From JBFHRB01 sp041591915 (GTDB lineage: Bacteria; Actinomycetota; Nitriliruptoria; Nitriliruptorales; Nitriliruptoraceae): a stretch of DNA of 11,373 nucleotides. The DNA lies in NCBI GenBank assembly GCA_041591915.1, contig JBFHRB010000101.1, positions 1 through 11,373 of the forward strand, in the 5' to 3' direction. The number at the start of each line of letters is the position of its first letter. Positions within the stretch are counted from its first letter, which is position 1. Positions 6,623 to 11,373 of this stretch are shown here, piece after piece. The position numbers were made by a program, and so were the translations under genes. A model generated the notes under the pieces. It did not search any database, was not told the DNA's origin, and saw only the letters and a list, made by a program, of their open reading frames with translations.

Positions 6623-7195
6623 ACGCAGCTGCCGCCCCCACCGACGACTCCCCCGCCGCCCCCTGCGGCGGACGTCGACCTGCTCGCCCGGGTGCGCGGG
6701 GGCGACCGCGACGCCCTTCGTGAGCTCTACGACCGCCACGCCGGGTGGCTGTCGCTGCGGCTCGCCCGACGCTGCCCGGACCCCGAACTCGTCGACCAGG
6801 CGCTGCAGGACACCTTCGTGGCCGTCTGGCGCACCGCGAAGCGGTACCGCGGAGCGGGCGACGTCGGGGCGTGGCTGTGGGGCATCGCCATCCGCCGGCT
6901 CATCGACCTCCTGCGCAAGGAGGGCCGCCGCGCGCGACCGAACCCGCACCGCGCCGAGCCGTTGCCGTCAGCCGAGGAGCAGGCGCTCGCCGGCTTCGAG
7001 CACGGCGACCTCGGGGACGCGTTCCGGCGACTGTCCCCCGAGCTCCAGCTCGTCCTGCAGGCGGTCGCGATCGATGGCCTCACCACCAAGGAGGCCGCGG
7101 CGCTGCTCGACATCCCGCGCGGCACCGTCAAGACCCGGCTGATGCGCGCGCGGCAGCTGCTGCGTGACCACCTCGCCGCTGGAGGCGCGCCATGA
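6623..7195 (+). CDS. ECF-type RNA polymerase sigma factor, apparent ACG start
   Basis: 190 residues if begun at ACG 6623. Region 2 is clear at about residues 17-90 (DVDLLARVRGGDRDALRELY, then DTFVAVWRTAKRYRG and AWLWGIAIRRLIDLLR). Region 4 is at about 130-185 (FRRLSPELQLVLQAV, TTKEAAALLDIPRGTVKTRL). No region 3, so this is group 4 (ECF), directing RNA polymerase to a small regulon. The frame is open back to a stop at 6593-6595 but has no ATG, GTG or TTG before GTG 6692. Starting at GTG 6692 would give 167 residues, cut off the first helix (DVDLLAR) and leave no ribosome site. The extension 6623-6670 encodes a run of prolines and threonines. The stop overlaps the next gene's ATG as ATGA, the typical coupling of a sigma factor with its anti-sigma factor, whose own ABC ATPase partner follows. 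Confidence 0.9.
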   Translation, partial: TQLPPPPTTPPPPPAADVDLLARVRGGDRDALRELYDRHAGWLSLRLARRCPDPELVDQALQDTFVAVWRTAKRYRGAGDVGAWLWGIAIRRLIDLLRKEGRRARPNPHRAEPLPSAEEQALAGFEHGDLGDAFRRLSPELQLVLQAVAIDGLTTKEAAALLDIPRGTVKTRLMRARQLLRDHLAAGGAP

Positions 7196-8022
7196 CCTGG
7201 CACCTCGACCCACCGATGGCCGCCGCCTACGCGGCCGGCACGATCGCGCCCGCCGAGGTCGCGAGCATCGACGCCCACTCCCGGCGGTGTCCGGCATGCC
7301 GGGCGACCCTGACGGACGCGGCCCAGCGTGGGCGGCTGGACGAGGTGTGGATCGGTGTCACGGCCACGCTCGACGCCCCGCGGCGGTCGGTGCCCGAACG
7401 CCTGGCCCTGCGCCTGGGCCTGCCCGAGCACGTGGGTCGACTCATGGCCGCGACACCGGCGCTGCGGCGCTCGTGGTTCCTCGCGATCCTCGTCGCCGTC
7501 TTCTTCGCGCTGTCCGCCTCCAACGACGGCACCAGCGCCGCGGAGGACGCCATCACGTTGTTCCTCGTCCTCGCGCCGATCGTCCCCGTCGCCGGCGTCG
7601 CCCTGGCCTTCGGGCCCGGCGTCGACCCGGTGCACGAGGTGGCGGTGGCCGCACCCATCGACGGCTTCCGCCTGCTCATGCTGCGGTCGCTCGCCGTCGT
7701 GGCCACTGCGCTCGCGATCCTCCTGCCGGCTTCCCTGCTGCTGCCCGAGGTCGGGCTGCTCACGTTCGGCTGGCTGATCCCGGCCCTGGCCCTGACGGCG
7801 CTGACGCTCGCCGCCTCGAGGCGGTGGGCGCCACGACGTGCCGCCGGGGTCGTCGCCGCAGCCTGGGTGGTCCTCGCCGGCATCACCTCGCAACCCGAGG
7901 CGAGCGCCGGCGTGCTCTTCAGCCCGGGCGGCCAGCTCCTGCTCGCCCTCCTCGGCCTCGCCGCGGCCGCTTCGATCGTCCGCGGCCGACGGGCCTACGA
8001 CCGGCTCGGAGGCCACGGATGA
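7192..8022 (+). CDS. Zinc-finger anti-sigma domain fused to a six-segment ABC-2-like membrane domain
   Basis: 276 residues, ATG overlapping the sigma stop. The first 45 residues carry an anti-sigma zinc motif H-x3-C-x2-C (His29, Cys33, Cys36), with His4 as a likely fourth ligand at the usual distance. This is the zf-HC2/ZAS fold that clamps ECF sigma factors. After a linker, six hydrophobic stretches follow at about 94-108, 119-141, 163-183, 187-206, 217-232 and 245-262. Between the second and third is DPVHEVAVAAPIDGFRLLML, of a kind I associate with ABC-2-type permeases linked to zf-HC2 proteins. No separate permease is encoded, and the ABC ATPase overlaps this gene by ATGA, so this protein is the natural membrane partner of both neighbours. 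The inferred role is to hold the sigma factor at the membrane and release it in response to transport or a ligand. The signal is unknown. Confidence 0.82.
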   Translation: MTWHLDPPMAAAYAAGTIAPAEVASIDAHSRRCPACRATLTDAAQRGRLDEVWIGVTATLDAPRRSVPERLALRLGLPEHVGRLMAATPALRRSWFLAILVAVFFALSASNDGTSAAEDAITLFLVLAPIVPVAGVALAFGPGVDPVHEVAVAAPIDGFRLLMLRSLAVVATALAILLPASLLLPEVGLLTFGWLIPALALTALTLAASRRWAPRRAAGVVAAAWVVLAGITSQPEASAGVLFSPGGQLLLALLGLAAAASIVRGRRAYDRLGGHG

Positions 8023-8765
8023 CCGCGTCCGTCAGGGTCAACCAGCTCGGGGTCCGGTTCGGCCGTCGAGAGGCCGTGCGCGGCGTCACGCTGCACCGCG
8101 ATGGCGGGCTGACGGCGCTCGTCGGTCGCAACGGCAGCGGCAAGACGACCCTGCTCCGCTGCCTCGCGACGGTCCTGCATGCAGACGCCGGCACCGTTCG
8201 CGTCGACACGCTCGACCCGCGGCAGCCACACGAGCAGACACGGATGCGAGAGCGCCTGGGCTACGTGCCGCAGGACCCTCGCCCACCCCTGCGCATGACG
8301 GCGTTCGAGTTCGTCGACTACGTGGCGGTCCTCAAGGGCTTCCACGAGGAGCACGCCCGGCACCGTGAGGTCGCCCGTGTGCTCGAGCTCGTCGACCTCA
8401 CCGGCCGCGCCGACGCCCGTATCCGCGAGCTGTCCGGGGGCATGCGGCGCCGGGCCGCCGTGGCCCAGGCACTGCTCGGGCGGCCCTCGCTGGTCGTGCT
8501 CGACGAACCGGCGACGGGCCTGGACCCCGAGCAGCGCGCGCAACTCCGGGGCGTCCTCCGCGCCGCCACCGACCACGCGACCGTCGTCCTCGCGACCCAC
8601 CTCGGCAACGATCTCGCCTCGTGGTGTGACTCGGTGGTCGTGATGGACGACGGCCGGAGCCTGTTCGACGGCACCCCCGGCCAACTGCGGGCCATCGCCG
8701 ACTCGCCCGACGCATCGCTCGAGGACGGCTACCTCGCGCTCCTGGCACGTCGGCACGCGGCCTGA
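8019..8765 (+). CDS. ABC transporter ATP-binding protein
   Basis: 248 residues; ATG overlaps the previous stop (ATGA), with GGAGG at 8008-8012 six bases upstream. All nucleotide-binding motifs are intact: Walker A GRNGSGKT (36-43), Q-loop Gln85 in YVPQDP, signature LSGGM (138-142), Walker B LVVLDEP with Asp162 and Glu163, D-loop GLD (167-169) and H-loop His194. It should therefore hydrolyse ATP. The arrangement, with MRRRAAVAQALLG after the signature and a short C-terminal end, is typical of ABC-2 drug, lipid or antibiotic exporter ATPases. It sits on the cytoplasmic face, most likely with a dimer of the upstream fused membrane protein. It is the last gene of the sigma operon. A longer in-frame opening from 7164 is only the shadow of the preceding genes. 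Confidence 0.93.
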   Translation: MTASVRVNQLGVRFGRREAVRGVTLHRDGGLTALVGRNGSGKTTLLRCLATVLHADAGTVRVDTLDPRQPHEQTRMRERLGYVPQDPRPPLRMTAFEFVDYVAVLKGFHEEHARHREVARVLELVDLTGRADARIRELSGGMRRRAAVAQALLGRPSLVVLDEPATGLDPEQRAQLRGVLRAATDHATVVLATHLGNDLASWCDSVVVMDDGRSLFDGTPGQLRAIADSPDASLEDGYLALLARRHAA

Positions 8766-8778
8766 ACGGTCACCAGAT

Positions 8779-8796
8779 GCGGCCGTGCCCGGCCGC
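8779..8796 (+). terminator. 7-bp GC hairpin after the sigma/ABC operon
   Basis: GCGGCCG (8779-8785) pairs perfectly with CGGCCGC (8790-8796) around a four-base loop, 14 bases past the ATPase stop. It has no T-run. It covers a GTG at 8785, which argues against that codon as the start of the next gene. Confidence 0.5.
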
Positions 8797-8825
8797 GGTC
8801 GCACGCTGCCTGCGCGGACTCGGCG

Positions 8826-8831
8826 TACGCT
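8826..8831 (+). promoter_or_regulatory. Possible -10 element for the glycosylase gene
   Basis: TACGCT fits TANNNT and ends ten bases before ATG 8842, which has no ribosome binding site. This spacing would give a transcript with almost no leader, a common arrangement in actinomycetes. No good -35 is visible. Confidence 0.3.
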
Positions 8832-8841
8832 CCGCGGGCCG

Positions 8842-9477
8842 ATGACGACGACCACGCTGCGCGGCGACGACGCGCTCGACCGAGCCTCCGCGGCCCTCGC
8901 GGCGGTCGACGACGTGATGGCTGGTCTCGTTGATCGGCACGGGCCCATGCGGCTGGGCGCCCGCCGGCCGAGCCACTTCGAGGCGCTCGCCCGCTCCATC
9001 GTGTTCCAGCAGCTCAGCGGCAAGGCCGCGGCCACGATCTGGGGCAGGCTGGCGGATCGGGCCGGCGGGCGGGTGACCGCCGAGACGCTGCTGCCGCTCG
9101 CCGACGAGGAGCTCCGTGCCGCCGGGCTCTCGCGTGCCAAGGCGGCCGCCCTGCGCGATCTCGCGACGCGTGTGGAGTCCGGCGAGCTGCGCCTCGCCGC
9201 CGTCGCGCGGCGAGGCGACGACGCGGTGGTCGAGGCCCTGACGACCGTCCGCGGCATCGGCCCCTGGACCGCGCAGATGTTCCTGATGTTCCAGTTGCGG
9301 CGGGCGGACGTGTGGCCGACCGGGGACCTCGGGGTCCGCAACGGCTACGCCCGCGCCTACCGACTCCGCCAGCCGCCCACGCCCGAGGAGCTGGCGACCC
9401 ACGGCGAGCGGTTCCGGCCCTACCGCAGCGTCGCCGCGTGGTACTGCTGGCGGGTGCTCGACACGGAGACACCGTGA
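8842..9477 (+). CDS. AlkA-like DNA-3-methyladenine glycosylase (HhH-GPD family)
   Basis: 211 residues. A base-excision repair enzyme that removes alkylated purines from DNA, leaving an abasic site. Seen directly: IVFQQLSGKAA (residues 53-63) as in AlkA-type glycosylases, the helix-hairpin-helix TTVRGIGPWTAQMFLMF (134-150), and the catalytic aspartate in PTGDLGVR (Asp162). There are no four-cysteine iron-sulphur residues after it, which separates it from EndoIII/MutY. The length fits the short bacterial AlkA group without the N-terminal AlkA fold or Ada domain. The start is ATG 8842: an upstream in-frame GTG at 8785 sits in a hairpin, and the added residues would be arginine-rich and unlike the family. 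No ribosome site precedes ATG 8842, so the transcript may be leaderless. Its stop overlaps the transporter's start (GTGA), so they share a transcript, though their jobs look unrelated. Confidence 0.9.
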   Translation: MTTTTLRGDDALDRASAALAAVDDVMAGLVDRHGPMRLGARRPSHFEALARSIVFQQLSGKAAATIWGRLADRAGGRVTAETLLPLADEELRAAGLSRAKAAALRDLATRVESGELRLAAVARRGDDAVVEALTTVRGIGPWTAQMFLMFQLRRADVWPTGDLGVRNGYARAYRLRQPPTPEELATHGERFRPYRSVAAWYCWRVLDTETP

Positions 9478-10385
9478 GCGACACCGGCCGCAAGCCGCTG
9501 CTCGCGTCCTCGGCCGGATCCTCGCAGGACGCCTACGGGCCGACCGAGTGGGGGCTGCTCGCCGGCATCGCGCTGATCTGGGGCAGCTCGTTCGTGTTCA
9601 TGGCGTACGGGCTCGACGCGTTCCGGCCGGGCGTCGTGACGCTCGCCCGCGTCGGACTGGGATTCGCGACGCTCTCGCTCGTCCCCCGGGCGCGCAGGCC
9701 CCTCGACCCCGAGGACCGCCTCCGCGTCGCGTTCCTCGGGATCATCTGGATCGGGATCCCGCTCACGATCTTCCCGATCGCCCAGCAGTGGATCGACTCC
9801 GCGGTGGCCGGGATGCTCAACGGCGGCGTCCCGATCACCACCGCCGCGTGGACGACGCTGCTCCTGCGCAAGGCACCGGGGCCACGTCAGCTCGTCGGGA
9901 TCGCGATCGGGTTCGTCGGGATCGTGCTCATCTCGCTGCCCAGCCTGCAGGGCGCATCGACGACCGCGCTCGGAGCCGGCCTCGTGATCGTGGCGATCGT
10001 GCTGTACGGGCTCTCGGCCTCGATGGCCGTCCCGCTGCAGCAGCGCTACGGCGCGCTGCCCGTCCTGTGGCGCGCCCAGGCGGCTGCCCTCGTCATCGTC
10101 GTGCCGTTCGGGCTCTGGCACGTCCCGGGCTCGACGTGGGCGTGGACGAGCGCGCTCGCCATGCTGCCGCTCGGCATCCTCGGCACGGCCCTCGCGTTCG
10201 TCGCGATGGTCACGCTCGTCGGCCGCGTCGGCGGGCCGCGTGGCGCGATCGCGATCTACTTCGTGCCGATCGTCGCCATCGCCCTCGGCGTGATCCTGCG
10301 TGACGAGACCGTCGCCCCCATCGCCCTCGTCGGCACCGCCCTCGTCCTCCTCGGCGCGTGGCTGGCCAGCCGCCGCGAGACCTGA
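9474..10385 (+). CDS. EamA/DMT-family transporter (10 predicted membrane segments)
   Basis: 303 residues. GTG 9474 overlaps the glycosylase stop and has GGAG five bases upstream. After a short polar N-terminus the protein is nearly all hydrophobic, in two repeats of about five segments each (about 24-150 and 165-298), the pattern of drug/metabolite transporters. EamA landmarks include GIALIWGSSFVFMAYGL at the first segment, NGGVPITTAAWTTLLL, GIAIGFVGIVLISLPSL at the end of repeat one, and IAIYFVPIVAIALGVILRDE in repeat two. Such proteins export amino acids, nucleosides or other small metabolites across the inner membrane; the substrate cannot be told from sequence. The gene ends in a region of overlapping inverted repeats shared with the convergent gene. 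Confidence 0.92.
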   Translation: MSDTGRKPLLASSAGSSQDAYGPTEWGLLAGIALIWGSSFVFMAYGLDAFRPGVVTLARVGLGFATLSLVPRARRPLDPEDRLRVAFLGIIWIGIPLTIFPIAQQWIDSAVAGMLNGGVPITTAAWTTLLLRKAPGPRQLVGIAIGFVGIVLISLPSLQGASTTALGAGLVIVAIVLYGLSASMAVPLQQRYGALPVLWRAQAAALVIVVPFGLWHVPGSTWAWTSALAMLPLGILGTALAFVAMVTLVGRVGGPRGAIAIYFVPIVAIALGVILRDETVAPIALVGTALVLLGAWLASRRET

Positions 10386-10406
10386 CCACCCATCACTGTG
10401 TGGTCA
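10383..10406. repeat. 7-bp hairpin beginning at the transporter stop codon
   Basis: TGACCAC (10383-10389) pairs with GTGGTCA (10400-10406) across a ten-base loop. The left arm contains the transporter's stop codon. It may act with the next structure as a terminator. Confidence 0.5.
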
Positions 10407-10407
10407 T

Positions 10408-10457
10408 CTGTTGCCGTGTGGACCTCCGCACGACAAGAGGGCAACAGCGGTCCACAC
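10408..10457. repeat. Two interleaved inverted repeats (a-b-a'-b') between convergent genes
   Basis: CTGTTGCC (10408-10415) is followed directly by GTGTGGACC (10416-10424). After 15 bases comes GGCAACAG (10440-10447), the complement of the first, then one base, then GGTCCACAC (10449-10457), the complement of the second. Each pair is perfect (8 and 9 bp) and each would close a 24-base loop, but the pairs cross. Connecting stretches of 0 and 1 base make a true pseudoknot unlikely, so these are alternative hairpins. The block ends two bases from the minus-strand stop codon and probably serves as a bidirectional terminator. Confidence 0.7.
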
Positions 10458-10459
10458 CC

Positions 10460-10756
10460 CTAGCCCTCGTCGAGGAGGAGCTCCACCTTCGCACGCTTGG
10501 CGTCGAGGCCGCCCTCGTGGCCCGGGCGGTGGTCGAGCTTCATCACGACGCTGACCCGCGGCGCGTGCTCGGCGACGTGGTCGATGCAGCGCTTCACGAC
10601 GGCCATGACCTCGTCCCACTCCCCCTCGACGTTGGTGAACATCGCGTTGGTCTCGTTGGGCAGGCCGCTGTCGCGCACGATGCGGACGCAGCCGGCGACG
10701 AGCTCGCTCACGCCGTCGCCGACGCCGAGCGGGGTGACCGAGAACGCGACCAGCAC
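10460..10756 (-). CDS. MTH1187-family thiamine-binding protein
   Basis: 98 residues from a GTG that has GGAGG seven bases upstream. The sequence opens MLVAFSVTPLGVGDGVSELV, has VRDSGLPNETNAMFTNVEGEWDEV cut here to its key parts (SGLPNETNAMFT, EGEWDEVM), and ends with VSVVMKLDHRPGHEGGL. This is the thiamine-binding MTH1187/YkoF-like family (PF01910), a ferredoxin-like fold of about 100 residues that forms tetramers and binds thiamine or hydroxymethylpyrimidine in the cytoplasm. Length is full for the family. It is a stand-alone gene, divergent from the ModA gene and convergent with the EamA transporter. I see no TPP riboswitch in its 59-base upstream gap. A role in thiamine salvage or buffering is inferred from the family. 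Confidence 0.88.
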   Translation of the reverse strand: MLVAFSVTPLGVGDGVSELVAGCVRIVRDSGLPNETNAMFTNVEGEWDEVMAVVKRCIDHVAEHAPRVSVVMKLDHRPGHEGGLDAKRAKVELLLDEG

Positions 10757-10815
10757 GGCGAGACCTCCGGTGGGGGGTACGGTCCGGCGATCCTGCCACG
10801 TCGAGGACCCCGCCC
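10757..10815. promoter_or_regulatory. Divergent promoter gap between thiamine-binding and ModA genes
   Basis: These 59 bases must hold both start signals. Visible are GGAGG (on the minus strand) for the thiamine-binding gene, GAGGA at 10803-10807 for the ModA gene, and TACGGT at 10778-10783, a possible plus-strand -10. No palindromic ModE-like operator is apparent. Confidence 0.35.
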
Positions 10816-11373
10816 GTGCCGAGCGCCCCCCGCCTCATGGCCTGGGTGCTCGGGCTGCTCGCGTTGCTGGGCGGCTGCGCACCGGGCCAGGACGGCACCG
10901 TCGTCGTGCTCGCCGCGTCCTCCCTCGAGCCCGTGCTCGAGGACCTGATCGCGGCGTCCGGCATCGATGCCGTGGTCAGCGCCGCCGGCTCCCAGGTGCT
11001 GCGCGCCCAGGTCGAGGCCCGCGCGCCCGCCGACCTGGTCCTGCTGGCCGATCCCGACATCGCCCAGGAGCTCGCCGCCGCGGGCCTCGCGCCCGCCCCG
11101 GCGACGATCGCGACCTCACGGCTCGCCATCCTCGCGCGCCCGGGGACCGACATCCGCGGTCCCGAGGACCTCGCCCGCCCCGGCCTCCGCGTCGTGATCG
11201 CCGACCGTGACGTGCCGCTCGGCCGCTACACGCGCGCGGCGTTCGAGCAGTGGAGCGCCAGCGGGCTTCTCACGAGCGACCAGCTGGCCGCTGTCGACGA
11301 CACCATCGTCTCGCTCGAGGACAGCGCCGCACTCGTCCGCGCGAAGGTCACCAGCGGGGCCGCGGACGCCGCC
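10816..11373 (+). CDS. modA: ModA-type molybdate ABC transporter substrate-binding lipoprotein (3' partial)
   Basis: The frame is open for 186 codons to the window's edge. GTG 10816 has GAGGA eight bases upstream; ATG 10837 is an alternative. Residues 8-21 form a lipoprotein signal with lipobox LGGC and Cys21, so the mature protein is lipid-anchored outside the membrane. The periplasmic-binding fold of ModA follows: VVVLAASSLEPVLEDL (the oxyanion-binding Ser pair), AAGSQVLRAQVEARAPADLV (about 57-76), SRLAILARPG, and VIADRDVPLGRYTRAAFE. ModA captures molybdate or tungstate for the ModBC permease, which would be expected just downstream. The usual GSS/T signature reads GSQ here, so one family-typical serine is replaced. 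Other small oxyanions remain possible until the rest is seen. Confidence 0.88.
   Translation, partial: MPSAPRLMAWVLGLLALLGGCAPGQDGTVVVLAASSLEPVLEDLIAASGIDAVVSAAGSQVLRAQVEARAPADLVLLADPDIAQELAAAGLAPAPATIATSRLAILARPGTDIRGPEDLARPGLRVVIADRDVPLGRYTRAAFEQWSASGLLTSDQLAAVDDTIVSLEDSAALVRAKVTSGAADAA

Noticed and set aside
5504..6949. Minus-strand frame of 481 codons, and similar ones at 6727-8016 and 7995-9341
   Set aside because: They are antisense to the hydroxylase, sigma, anti-sigma, ATPase and glycosylase genes, and give arginine- and glutamate-rich products without domains.
7164..8018. N-terminal extension of the ABC ATPase frame
   Set aside because: It overlaps the anti-sigma gene in another frame, while ATG 8019 has GGAGG at the correct distance and starts the ATPase fold properly.
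10408..10457. H-type RNA pseudoknot
   Set aside because: The order of arms allows it on paper, but linkers of 0 and 1 base cannot span stems of 9 and 8 bp, so alternative hairpins are the better reading.
1..11373. CRISPR array, insertion sequence or attachment site
   Set aside because: No regularly spaced repeats, transposase or integrase residues, and no direct repeat of the tRNA 3' end was seen.

Overview
This is a very GC-rich window with codon-dense, mostly GTG- or ATGA-linked genes. It fits a high-GC actinomycete. The secreted DUF4397 / cell-wall-binding-repeat protein and the cyanophycin-synthetase-type Mur ligase pair point loosely to a deep-branching class such as Nitriliruptoria or Acidimicrobiia. 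That placement is inference from gene content, not a phylogenetic result. I see no mobile element, CRISPR array, rRNA or sign of recent transfer.

Layout. Positions 1-2194 hold the C-terminal end of a cyanophycin-synthetase-like Mur ligase, followed one base later by a second Mur ligase that lacks an ATP-grasp domain. Positions 2283-4049 encode an exported S15/CocE-type serine hydrolase. A CAU-anticodon tRNA follows at 4099-4171, best read as tRNA-Ile2 (the lysidine type), then a strong 14-bp hairpin. On the minus strand, 4269-5231 encodes a secreted DUF4397 protein with one cell-wall-binding repeat. It is divergent from a plus-strand sterol-desaturase-family membrane hydroxylase at 5447-6595.

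The most interesting part is 6611-8765. Three tightly overlapping genes encode an ECF sigma factor, a membrane protein with an N-terminal zinc-finger anti-sigma motif joined to six hydrophobic segments resembling an ABC-2 permease, and an ABC ATPase. The sigma gene has a perfect AGGAGG ribosome binding site but no ATG, GTG or TTG at the proper distance. The codon in the right place is ACG. The layout suggests that ABC transporter state and sigma-factor release are linked in one membrane protein.

The rest is housekeeping or accessory: an AlkA-like DNA glycosylase translationally coupled to an EamA/DMT transporter (8842-10385), a convergent MTH1187-family thiamine-binding protein on the minus strand (10460-10756), and the first 186 codons of a ModA-type molybdate-binding lipoprotein (10816 to the end). 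The short gap between the two convergent genes holds an unusual arrangement of overlapping inverted repeats. No gene-free stretch exceeds 300 bases; the longest is the divergent gap 5232-5446.
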